64,000 bases of DNA from Macquaria australasica (Eukaryota > Chordata > Actinopteri > Centrarchiformes > Percichthyidae): contig SEMN01000201.1 in the NCBI GenBank assembly GCA_005408345.1, positions 186,001 through 250,000 of the forward strand, given 5' to 3'. Positions 23,892-36,100 of the stretch are shown here, in pieces. Both the position numbers and the translations under genes were made by a program. The notes under the pieces were generated by a model that worked only from the letters and a program-made list of their open reading frames with translations, had not been told where the DNA came from and did not search any database. Every line of letters begins with the position of its first letter. Positions within the stretch are counted from its first letter, which is position 1.

Positions 23892-25917
23892 CATTTATGG
23901 GTTCATTTGAGTTCTGCTGTTTTGGGTCCTTTTGCTAGTTGCTGGATCTGAGCAACAACGTTCAATGCTGTAATCCATTGTAAGACCAGGTCATTTATCA
24001 AATACAGTACATGTTCATTACAAGTCCTCTTGAAGGGGATTTCTTACTCACTGTAACAACACATCCTTTGGCGTATTAAACCCAACCTTCAGGAAAATAT
24101 TTCCTATACTTATCGTCAATGAAGCAGTGCAACATCGTACCTTGGCCTTACGTGCTTAGGTCTTTATTTTGAATTTGATTTGTGAGTTTTTTTTAGGCCT
24201 ATTCATGATGATTGCACCAAATTACAGGAAATGTCAAACTGTTAAAAGAGAAACTCCATTCTTGTGTGTGGTTTTTCCAGATGGTTGTCGTCAGTGTAAA
24301 TTTTTCCGATCTTTTACCAGCACGTACTGTGGCTATTTTCAGATTCTCATCCTGACACTCAGGGCAGCTTTCCCAAATGTTATCCGTTTCATCTGCTGTG
24401 CTGGAATTATCTACCTGAGTTACTGTTTGTGCGGCTGGATCGTCCTTGGCCCATATCACGAGAAGGTAAGGAGTGTTTACATAATACAAAAGAAAAGTCT
24501 GCTGGATTTTCACAAAAGCTAAACCAGAAAATATTTTAAATTCTAATCAGGTTCTGCTGGTTTCTGTAGTTAATCATGAAGAGCAGATACAAATAATAAC
24601 CTTTCTTCTCTCTGACCTTTTTCTTTTAGTTTCGGACATTGAACACGGTGTCGGAGTGTCTGTTCTCCCTGATCAACGGAGACGACATGTTTCCCACCTT
24701 TAAGAACATGACGCAGAAGAGCAGCCTGGTGTGGATCTTTAGCAGGGTCTACCTCTACACCTTCGTCTCGCTCTTCATCTACATGATCCTCAGCCTTTTC
24801 ATCACAATCATCACCGACACCTATGACACCATCAAGGTGATGTTGCTCTCGTTTTAGATATTTGTATCATCCCGTATTATTATTTTCCCTGCCCAGTTTT
24901 GAAGGATGATTTGGGTGCTGGTTATTCAGAGAAGTACAAGATCTTCTACTTAAGTAAAAGTAGCAATACCACAGTGTAGAAATACTCTGTTACATGTAAA
25001 AGTCATGCATTCAAAATTTTAAAGTACCAAAAGTACAAGTACTCATCATGTAGTATGGCCGATTTCAGAATAATGTATGTTCTCATTATTGTGTACATCA
25101 CGTTAATGTTGCAGGTGGTAAAGGTAGGGCTAATTTTAAATACTTATTAATACTGCTGGGTAGCTTGTGAATTTCATCCCCAGGGATCATTAGTCTTATC
25201 TTAACCCTTAATACTTTAATTTGTTGATTATATTGTGTATTAATAACCTGAATCTGAAAAGTTATTAAATATAGTGCAGTAAAAATGATAAAATATAATA
25301 AAATAAAAAAAATCTGCCCCTCAATTGTAGTCAAGCAGAAGTATAAAGTAGCAGAAAATAGAAATACTCAATTAAAGTACCTCAAAATTGTACTTTGTTA
25401 CTTCCCACTACTGGAGTAGGGTAATGTTTCATTTGCAGTTGGTACAGCAAACTATGCCACACCAAGTGTAAAACTGTCACTTTCTGACTTGTTTTATTTA
25501 GCAGCAGCAGCAGAGTGGGACCCCGACGTCAGAGCTGCAAAAATTCTTGTCGGTGTGTCAAGACCTGCCAAACTCTGGGGTGTACAGACTCGACGAACAC
25601 AACAGCTGCTTCTTTAACTGCTGCATCAACAGGTAGGTCAAATGCAGCTCACTCCCACTAAAACTGAATTGGTCATTTTATCCTGCCGGGAGTCTGATAG
25701 CATTTGTATCCTGGCATCCTTTGCTTTTTATGTGGTAACATCAACCATTTTGGGTGCCCATTATTAGTTCTAACTAAACTGGGGATGCAAGTGCAGAATG
25801 TCAAAGCACTTTTTAATACTCTGTAGTAGACATAACATCTCTAATAGAATCTAAGCTGAGCCATTTTCTCCTTTCAGGTGCAGGGGGCATCAAGAGAGGC
25901 TGACTTCAGAGGCATAG
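19904..25917 (+). CDS. mcoln3: Mucolipin-3 (TRPML3-like) cation channel, 13 coding exons, one cut by assembly gap
   Basis: Endolysosomal/plasma-membrane TRP channel of the mucolipin family, inwardly rectifying Ca2+/cation conductance. Coding exons: 19904-20125, 20213-20380, 20763-20916, 21057-21129, 21235-21331, 21664-21763, 21935-22047, 22557-22706, 22868-22932 (runs into Ns), 24343-24465, 24630-24836, 25502-25632, 25878-25917. About 559 residues counting some 12 lost in the gap (human TRPML3 553). Seen: basic cytosolic stretch ARGRKPWK before S1; large luminal loop with sequons NTT, NGT, NGS, NET and paired cysteines; S2-S4; filter motif NGDDMF; S6; C-terminal CCINRC cysteine cluster like the palmitoylated tail of mucolipins. 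It is closest to TRPML3 (AINLQTVRH, ELPDCYDF) but a few positions, e.g. CCAG in S5, look like TRPML2. Residue A419 of human (varitint-waddler site) is Ala. Ends tail-to-tail with gpsm2. Paralogue call mcoln3 rather than mcoln2 also rests on adjacency to dnai3. Confidence 0.93.
22933..23847. other. Assembly gap (915 N)
   Basis: The run of N begins two bases into a codon of the S4-S5 coding exon of mcoln3 and ends at a TA/CA microsatellite. By comparison with human TRPML3, about 12 residues (between the WIG at 22932 and ILILTL at 24343) plus a splice donor and most of an intron are missing. Confidence 0.98.
23848..23891. repeat. (TA)n(CA)n microsatellite at gap edge
   Basis: About 14 TA units pass directly into CA units. 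The simple repeat touching the N run probably explains why the assembly broke here. Confidence 0.95.
24927..25413. mobile_element. hAT-type MITE, same family, inverted, in mcoln3 intron
   Basis: Between the last two large mcoln3 exons. It runs from GAGAAGTAC...TACTTAAGTAAAAGTAGCAATACC to TTGTTACTTCCCACTACTG, i.e. the reverse orientation of the copy at 4434. The left terminus is degraded and I see no clear target duplication. Confidence 0.7.
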
Positions 25918-27193
25918 CAGGCCTTTAATGTGGAGATACTGAAAGGCTATACTGTATTAACTATAGCCTAATAATTAATGTGCACTTTATACTGTTATAT
26001 TCAGTAGGAGAGTCTTGAAAATATATATATTTTTTGGTTTAATATTCGGCCCAGGTTTGCTCAGGTGATTGATTTAATGTGAAGGAGTTTCTCAGTGCTG
26101 AAAAGACCAGACCCCAGTGGACATTAAGGTTAGAAATGAAGGAACTGAGACACTTAAGTCTGGTTCTCTGCACTGATGTGGAGAACAGTTTGTAAATACA
26201 AATATTTATACTGATGTAAATGGAAAAAAAAGGTTGTTTTAAATTTTAATTGTTTTTCCAAAGCATGTCATGTGGAAGGAATGTTGTGCACTGAAGGTGA
26301 TGAATCAAGGTTAAATTAAATAAGCTGTAATGTAAATTTGCGAGATTTTATTTCTCCATTGTCAGGAGAAAGTATCAATATAAAAGCTAAAATAACATCT
26401 TTTTTCACCCCTCACACTAGTTAACCCCCTGTAAAATCTTGTTACACTGACAAAAAATCCCATTTCAGTTCATGGCAATAACTCCACCCATACAACCTTT
26501 AACAATATAAAACTGACAGTCTAAGTCTTCAAAAGCAATATCAGGTAGCAGATTCTATAAATGGCTCCACTAGTCACCAGTGCAGCAGTAAAGGTGGATG
26601 TGGACCTTTTATTTCCCCAGAGAAGATTTGTCAGTTGACTGAGTTATTGTTGGAGACGTCTAAGATCAATTCAAACCAACAGGTACCACTCTGAAAGACT
26701 GATGGCAAATGGGCATAACAGGCCATGCAATGTTCCAATTTGCTTAGTTGCAGAACCTCTGAGATGGGTTCATAGAATGTCTCTTATGTCCATCATCATA
26801 AAGCAGAAATCCCTTCGGTTTGGCTTATGTCCTTTTAGAATACAGTACTGTTAGTCTAAACACCATAACCCACAGTTTGTATGAGTGGCTTGATGCAAGC
26901 CTCCAGAGTAGGCAGACGTAATTTAAAAACAAGTCCATAAGTCTTGAAAACCAACACTTCCCATGATTTACAGTCACAATGACCAGTTCTGTATTGTTTG
27001 AGACCTTGATTCCTTCTTGGCAGTCTCGCAGGAACATTGTCAAGACAATCCAAAAAGGCAGGAATCAAGAGTATTGTGGGCTACAAAACCCCCCCAAAAA
27101 CCTTGATTTAAAAAAAAAAAAAAAAAGAAAATAAAGGAAGCTTGTTTTACTTCATCTATTATCCTGAGACAATATGAAAAGTCACTCATGGAG
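25918..27193. other. Convergent 3' UTR / spacer between mcoln3 and gpsm2
   Basis: The two stop codons are 1.28 kb apart on opposite strands, so this interval holds both 3' ends. A minus-strand AATAAA (26608-26613, read as TTTATT on plus) could end gpsm2; another lies near 26349. For mcoln3 only the variant ATTAAA near 26314 is seen. No further coding sequence. Confidence 0.6.
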
Positions 27194-30100
27194 TCAGTCT
27201 GGTTTGGATTGGGTGACGCCAGGGGGTGGTAGGACTCGCTGCTCCTCTATCCTGTTGGACTGGGAACGCAGGATGAGACTGAAAAAATCCTCATCTGGAA
27301 CAGTTGGTCCCTTAGTTTTAGAAGGTGGAGCAGCGCACCTCTGGTCGTTCAGTCGGGAGCCCTAAAACAGTGACGAGACAATACAGTTTTTTGACGCTTT
27401 TAAACAACAATTTACAGTTTGACACAAGTAGTCATGTATGCATCACTGCCAACTTTAAGAGCAATTCTGGTATTTTTAAAACCTAGGCCCTATTTTAGGT
27501 TCTAAATGACTAATAGTTAGCAAAGGTTTTGGAATTGGTCCTGTAGCTGGAGAATAAAAAGTCCTGTAGAATAAAAAGGATCTTACTCTTTAACAAAAAG
27601 GTCCGTCTCTGTAGGGATCCTTTCCATAATGTTGTCAGACACTTAGAATAACAATCTGAGCCTGTCAGTGTCAAAAACAAGCACTTTTAGTATACTTTGA
27701 CGGGCACAGTTGCCCACAAGGATTACGTTGCAGCCCGAGGCGATCTATTGGACCAATTCCAAACCTTTTGGTAACTATTAGTCATTTGGACCCCAAAATT
27801 TGTAAAAATAAATAGACAGGGCCCAGGTTTAAAAATACCAGAATTACCCTTTAAGGAAAGGAATGAGGTCTGTTAAATGTTTTACACTTTGTATTTGAGA
27901 TATCTAAAAAAGGAAATAATTCTGCTCATTTGGGTGTGATCAATTCAATGTTTCTGTTAGAATAAACCTTCTAAATTATGTATAAATTAAGTCTAAATTA
28001 TGGCAAGAAAAACTTAAATCAAAATGCATTTAATTGAACAGAAAATCTAAGAATCAATATGAAACTAAATCTTGTTGCTCAGGGTAAAGCCAATTGTTTC
28101 CCATCATGCACTGAGCTCCTGGCTCTGTAAACTGCAGCTGCTTGATCTCATGAGATTATCAGTGCCTGTGTCGATGTGACACTACAGCAAATCATGTATT
28201 AACACTGAGCCAGACTTTACACACGATTCTGTACAGGCCTAGCTTATCTGGAACCGCCCAACTGCTTTGACATAATATACCAGTGACACATTGAGCATCT
28301 TAAATTGTGTTATTTTCAGTGAAAATGGAGTGGGGCTCAGGTCAGAAATAAAATAGTGCACTAAGATAGTTACTTCCAGTGCCTCTGAAATTTACAAATT
28401 GCCTTGAATTGAACCCTGCAAGAACCTTCTCTACACCTTCCCACTGTGTAAACAGAAAAAAAAAAATACAGTAAGTGGATTGAATGAACCCCCCTCCAAA
28501 ACAGTATGTATGACTATGATTTTCTTGTCTGAAAAGGTTTTAGTCCAAGCTTTCTTTTACAGGTCTGTAATTTCACAATCATTTCCAAGAAGTTTCCCAG
28601 CAAGAACCATGTAATGTGGTACTAATCATAGGGGAAATGGAGATGTGTTCAATTGGCGCAAAAAATCTTAATAATTGCTATGTAACCTGCACAGCAGGTC
28701 ATAACATGAAGAAATGTGTCCACAGAGAGACATACAATGAATGAATATTTATTTGGCTTTTAGGGGATCAGCTCTTCAAAGGAAAGTTGTTTTTTCTCCC
28801 CATAATAAGGAACAAACTATGTAGTTCTTTCCAGGAGACCTCTTGAAATTTATTAGGAAATTATTCAGAAATTACAGACCAGTAAAATATAGTGTTACTA
28901 GAATCTATATCTGTAATGTGGAAAACAATATATGCTTGGTCTGCAAGCATTATACTGGATTTCCTTTTCTTACCTGACACTTTACTAGCATGTCGAAGAA
29001 GACATCATCCCCCTCCGGATACTCAGCGCTTGCCTCGAGGCGACTGTACAGGGAGGGTGTGTGAGTGGTATCTGTACTGGAGATCGGGGCTGTGAGGAGA
29101 AATTAGCATTAGTCACGATGCGAGTAGTGATATTGAGGGAGATGACCAATGAGCCGTATTTTGTTACCTTGTGGGTGGACTTGATCTGTGCTGGAGGTGG
29201 AGGGTGTACAAGGCAGGTTGGAGGTGCTGAGACGCAAGCCAGGAAAATGGCTCAGGCTGACTCGTTGGTCGTCCAGACGACGGGCCTGGGAGCTGGCCAG
29301 CAGCTCCAGGAAATGACCAGGATCCTGCAATGGTGTTTCGCACTCCAAAATAGCTAGAAACAGACATTGTTACAAATGTAGTATGGTGTATTACGCTTGT
29401 GCTGGTAACAGTGAGTTGTGCCTTTTACTCCTAACCAGCATTTCATTCTGATCTTGTGTAGAAGGTAAATGCAAGAAAAAGAGCACAGAGAGTTTGAGAA
29501 GGATGAGAAGGGTTACAGCTGTTCTATGAAATTTAAAGCAACACTACACTTAAAATCTATCTTTTGAGCATAAAAAACTCCCCACAGACTTGAAAGTTGG
29601 CTATAAAAGAATGTAGTTTCATCCTTCATGCATTATTAGCTTGGATTCATGACCATTACAGAGGAGAGCAGTTTTCAGGATGGGCAAAAGTATCAAAAAA
29701 GGTCCATAAACGCTGCTTTGCTCAGTGAAGGATGAGACTACAAACCTTTTACATGAAACTTTCAAGGCTAGAAGCATTTGAGTATTTGATACTCAAATCT
29801 TAGATTTTCGGTGGCGTATCACTTTAAGTCATCTTTGACAACACAAAAGGATTAATCTCACATTTAACATGCAACAGGCACATTTGTGGACATACTGTAT
29901 TCACACCATATAGGGGCAGAGGTGGTATTACACAGCAGACTCTGAATATGATGAGTAATTGGCTTGTCGTTAATGAAGGACGAACATGTAGCTTAATAAG
30001 AAAAGACCATCAAGAACAAATGTCTTTCCCATGTTTCCACTTGTATTTCTCAGAAAAGTCAGAAAATCGCACTACTACATATGGTGTGAACACAGATAAA

Positions 30101-33100
30101 AACATGAGGGGCTGACTCACATTTCCCTTCATCTACGGGTGGGGTGGAGGAGGGAGAGGAATGAGCAGGGGGATGGCTCTGGCCATCCAGTAGGGAGCAC
30201 CTTTGGTCGTCCATTCTGTTGCCCTGGAAACGAGAGAGGAGGTCGAAAAAGCCATCCTCTCCAATAGTGTCCCGTGATCCCGGCTACAGTGTTATAAAAA
30301 TAAAAACATTAATATACTTAATAACATTAGAAAAACTTACTGCATCACTTCCTACTTCAAAACTCTATTGTTACAGAGGTCATATTGAGTTTAGGACTAA
30401 AACTGACAGAAAACTAATAACTATTTTGAGGAATCAGAATACATTATCTACACTTTGTGAAATTGTGATAGAAAATAGTGGAAAAATGCCTAACCAAACA
30501 ATAGACGAATCCAAAGAATACTCAACAGATTAATCCATAATTAAAATAACTTAGTTGTAGCTTTATTTTAGTTGGATTAAAACTGATGCAGCTAGCAGAG
30601 AGTGCAGTAGATATTTGCTGATGCAGTACATCTGTGCTGTTTACCTTTTGGGAAATTGTTAAATGAAATCAGGACAACAATTAAAAACTAACACTTTGAA
30701 AAGGGGTAAAAAGTGAAAGCTGAACTTTGCTGTAGAGTTTGTAAAGATATTGGTTTGTTCTTGTGGATTACACCTTTTAGATACAGTTGCATTCCTGTGT
30801 GGACACAGGGAGGGCAAAACGTTTTTGACACCACTTTATAGTTTAATAGAAAATTGTTTAAAAATTGCGTTTTTCATTTCATACAAATTAACTATTAATT
30901 TTGAACTTTGACTTTTCTTTCACAACAAACTGGAGTCTGACCGTGTTTTGAAACGCGTGTCAGAAATGATGATCCCACATTGCCACATCAAAACATTTCC
31001 TTCTACGGTCCTTAATACTGTATGTGAAAAAAAATCCTTGGTCGTGAGGTTGTGTCATACATGTGTCACTTTTTCTTGAGGGTGAATCATTGCCCACAAG
31101 CCTCTTGTGGGTTCTTCCACGGATGTTATGAATAGGCAGGACATTCTACTGTATTTATAAATTACCTTAGGAGACAGTGGTGAGTCCAGGTCAGGAGCCG
31201 AGTGCTCGATGCGGCTTTCGTTCTGGTCTTTAGATGATTTGTTGTTCTTCTGCTTCTTGCTTTTCAGCCGGTGGAAGAGGAAGAGTTTAGTAGAAGCCTT
31301 GATTGTGTTGTTTTTTGAAGACCCGGGGAATACATCCTCTTCCCAGTCCTGTACAGTCAAGGTGCATACAGACTGATCATTTTAACTGAACATGACCGAC
31401 TTATGTTTTACCCATGCTAACACTATAGGTTGGGTGAAGGGAAATATCATTATTAAAAACGACAAAAACACTTTAAGTTATAAGTGTCTATGAAAGTTTC
31501 TGCTTACTTTGGCCTACATGTCCCTGAAGCTGTAACACATGGCTGATTCAAACCATTTTACATTATTAAAATTAAGACATCTGCTATGCACCAAATTCAG
31601 GAAAAACACACCCACAATTTATTATGCATCACTTTGAATGAGCATCAGTCATTTGGCACTTCAGTGCACTTTAATTGTCTGAACAGCAGTTTGTCAAAAG
31701 AAATTAACCGTATCATTTGCCTCATAAATTAATTATCTAAAAAAATAAGGAAATAACTTTCATTTTTGCATGAAAAGTAGAGTAGTGCTTACATTTAGAC
31801 AGGTTTTGAAATCAGAGTGAGCAACTTCTACTGGGTTGCAATGCATTAAAAAAATACACTGCATACTCTTCACATCATTAGTGTTTGTGCCTTGTGGAGT
31901 ATTTTTATACATACTGGATGTGCTGATGAATCTCTGGTTTGAGTTTTGTCAGGACTTGAACTCAGTTCCAGGTTCTCTGCACTGCTTATTCTTCTTAATG
32001 GAGAATTGACCGCTGAAACAAAAATACAAAATTCAACAGTGTGGCCACATTTAATACTTTAAATATTTATATAGCACTACAGGACAACAATGACTTAAAA
32101 AGGTGCCCTGTGGAGTTTTCTTGAACACTAACAAAAGTTATGATTACAACATGTTGAATGTATTTCCTTGCTAAAAAATAATTTGCTGATTTTTAAAGTA
32201 TTTTAAATCCTGCATTGTTTACATTCATGTTTACTAGCTTGCAGTCTTCATCTTCCCTGCCTTTGTTGGCACATTACTGTGTTTCTTGGCAAATTAAAGC
32301 CAACTATAGATCAGTGGAATAGTGGGACACCATTTGTAGGACTGTGTGTCGCGTCAACTGCGTGCACATGCAAATGAAAACAAACCGGGTACTCCATAGT
32401 GCTACTAGAGAATTTTACATCTCTAAATGTGTGCATAAAGACCATTCAACTGTGCTTCCTGGCAAACACGCTGCTAAAATTACACTGATTAACAAGTGCA
32501 ATGGGATATTGCTACACGTTCCAAAATGGATTTTTTTTCAAAATGTCTTGAAAATGAGCGGCTTTTCTGAAGAGTGCAGACTTACCTGCAAAGTTGGGGT
32601 AACCCTGGAAGCTTGCTGACAGAGCAGAGCTGTTAGTGTTGGTGTTGCGGGAAATGTTAGGGTTGATGTTGGATTTGGACTTCAGGCCTACGACCAGCCG
32701 TAGGTCCGACAAGTTCATCCTGGCTGTCACCTCACCGCTTTTGTCTCCAGTCTGCAACGTCGACAACATCAAAGTTAATGTAAACAAAGCTTAATGTGAG
32801 CATATGACTCCAAAAATAGACACAACCTACTTTTGCTGTGTTGGGTTAATTTTTAGACTGGCTTTGTTTGTATGTCCATAAAAATCCTTAATACATGCAT
32901 ACATAGAAATGCTGCATTCAGTACAAAGAAGCTATTATTCCCTGCTGTTCCCAATACAACCAGTAGAGGATGGTGTTGCCTGATGGCAGCTACTGATTGG
33001 TCTCTCAGGGAAGAGGTAGACAAACAGTCACCTCTTTGGCAATTTCCAGATGTTTCTCAGCAAAGTACATGGCTTGCTGATGATTCCCCAGGGCGGTGTG

Positions 33101-36100
33101 GGCATTTCCTAGACTCCAGTATGCTCTTCCTTCGCCGACTCTGCAGCGAGACATGGAGGGAAACAGGCTGAGCAACTTCAGATGAGATTATGCAAGAATG
33201 GGAAGGGCATTCATCAAACTATCACACAGGACAATCGCAAAAACCTGATCCAAACTTGAGATTATGCTCATTTCGCAACAACAGCTGGTATTCAACAATT
33301 CCATATTTATTATAGCACTAAACTCATGTTTGTGTACACATTTCACAGAGTGTACAAAAATATTTCTAATATTTTATGTAAGAATACCACAGGTTCTGCT
33401 CATAGGAATAATATTTGTATGAGTGGATAGACCATTTCAAAACCAATAATCACAGAACCTTTTATGCGACTTAAATGACAATATGGCTTTTATACTGCCA
33501 GAAATCTTGTTTCCTTTTGCTAAGACTATAAAAACAGAGGTACTCCCACACTAGGAATTACAGCATTGCCTTGTTAGCGGAGATATAGTAGAGGAGAAGC
33601 CTATATGCACTGACTTTATCTGCAAAGTGAAATGAAAACAAGTTTAACCAAGTTTTCAGGCTAACACACCTCTCAATCAGCCTTTTAAATGTTGAAGTTT
33701 GTCGAGGAGGAACTAATTTTAAATTAAATCTATGAAAGAGCATCGTGTTTTATAAACTGATTATATATTTTTGATATAATGTGTCTTTTGTAAATAGGAA
33801 GTCTATTTTCTGCCTGCCTAATAAAGACCTGTTTGCTGGTGTGCATGTGAGCTGGCATTATGTGTTAATGACAAACTCCTGTGAGCAAGGCCCCAAATGC
33901 TGTTTCCATGTGACTTTGTCTGATTTTAAGTGTTTTTGCAGTGTACTGTGGCTTCATGGGTGTTAGCAGTAACACCACCAAATTAAGGTAATTATTAGTT
34001 CAGGGGCCACCCACATTCTAACTGTACATGCTCATTATACTTCAAAAGACAGTTTGGTGGAAAGCTGACAACAAATGGCTTTTATGGCCGATACCTGTCG
34101 TTGAGGTTCTGAGCAATGACCAGATGTTTGAGGTGGTAATCAATGGCTCTCTCATAGTCCTGGAGTAGTGTGTAGGTGTTGCCCAGACTGTAACAGGCCT
34201 GGGCCTCCACTGCTTTGTCCTTCAAAAGCCTGGCCAGCTGCAGAGTCCTCCTGAGGGCGAAACAGAAGAGGAGGAGGAAGGTCAAAGAATGTGTAGGGTG
34301 GGAGCAGCTGAATGATAGTTATGTGCTCCTCTCTTTTCTTTCTTTGTTGCCATTTTCCAAGGACCTCTGTATCAAGAAAATGCTGGAGTGAGGGATTAAA
34401 AACTTTGGAATTTAACCGACTACTGCTCCTGCACAATCACATATCTGTGGTCGTTATTAATGACTGTATTGTATTCAGAACTTTGTCTTCTTTATATAAC
34501 CAAAACGTTAACACTTTACTTCAAGTCCCTCTATTTAGCATTTATAAGCAGTAGACAAACATTTACAAAGTAGATTTAAGGACATTTTAAGTATTTATTA
34601 ATACATAGTATTTGTCAGCAATAATAACATTTTATATTATGACTGTTTTACTATATTGTCATTCATTTTCTGTTTATACACCAGCCTCCACTAATGAAAT
34701 CCCACAGGAGTTAGTCGCTGATAAATAAAGACATATCTGCTTACAACTACATTATATTGTGTTATAAACATTTAATAATTGTTTATATAATTCTTATAAA
34801 TGCTAAGTAGGGGGACAAATGAAAGTGTTGCCAACAAAAGTAATTCTCAGCTGGTGTGATGAACCAATTTCCCAGTGGGGATCATTTAAGTTTGATCTGA
34901 TTTCTCCTCATTTAATTGATTTATGGTTGAGTATTCATAAATTAAATTACATCTTCTCGCATCTGTCGCTAACATTAGCATGCTAGTTTCGTGTTCAAGC
35001 ATGATGATGACATACAGCGGTGAGAAAGTCCTTGAGCCTCACTTGTTTACTCACTTGTAATGACCAGCCGCCACTTCAAACTGGCTGAGGAATATGTGAG
35101 CGTTGCCAAGGTTACAGTGGGCCCTCCTCTCGGCAGACTTATCCCCAAACTCTTTAGCGATGAGCAGCCGCTGCCAAACAGGACAAACAGTAGGGTGCAC
35201 ATTACTGCCATTAAGGTCAGGATTAACAGGAAACATTTTGAGGTAATCAAGACAGACACAGCCTTCACAATCATGGGGTCAGACAAAATTAAAATGTGTG
35301 TGGATAAAAATGTATATATCTTCTTAACGGATTTGTCCGATATGAACTAATATCGCTACCTGTCTATCGAAGGCCTTAAAAATACAAGTAAGAAAGCCAA
35401 TTTGAAGCAGGTGACGTGTAGCAGACACTGAAGGGGTACTTCTGACTGTCACCACAAGTTTGCCACCTACCTTTTCATGTGCGCTTACTGCAGTTTCAAA
35501 GTCGCCCAGCAGATAGTAAGTGTTGCCAAGGTTACCATAGGTACGACCCTGGGCTGCCTTATCACCCAACTCCTTCACCATGCACAGGTTTGCTCTTTAA
35601 AAAAAAACAAAAAAACAACAAGGACAACAAAGAAACATTTTCACATGTTATGGTACATACATACATGGACACTTTTTAATTGGTTCATTTTCTCAACAAA
35701 AAAAAAAAGTTTTCAGGATTATTTTTCAGGGCCATGTAAGAGCCCACAACACTCAGTGAGCCCTCACAACAGAAAAAAATCCTTTCCTTTTGTTTCCTAA
35801 ATATCATATATACTTTAACAAAATAATCTTAACTGTATAATGTGTTTTTGTGAGTTCAGGAACCAGTGAGTTGTTACCAGCTGTTAGCTAGTAAGTGGAC
35901 CATGAGTTACAATTATTTTGTCAAAAGACTATTACCAAGGTCAAGACTGAACTTTCACACTCAACATTATATATACTGTGTAATACTACCGTGGCTACAT
36001 GTCAGTGGCAGCAGGTATTTTCTTTTACAGAGATTTTGCCTACAGGTTGATTTAACGGACAAGTGGGAGCAACAACGTCATCAACAACTTATAAACACTT

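Noticed and set aside
22844..23951. Long open frames across the N run on both strands
   Set aside because: They exist only because unknown bases cannot form stops; the real content is an mcoln3 exon, an intron and a TA/CA repeat.
29061..29357. Plus-strand open frame of 98 codons
   Set aside because: Antisense shadow of the gpsm2 GoLoco exon at 29353-29168.
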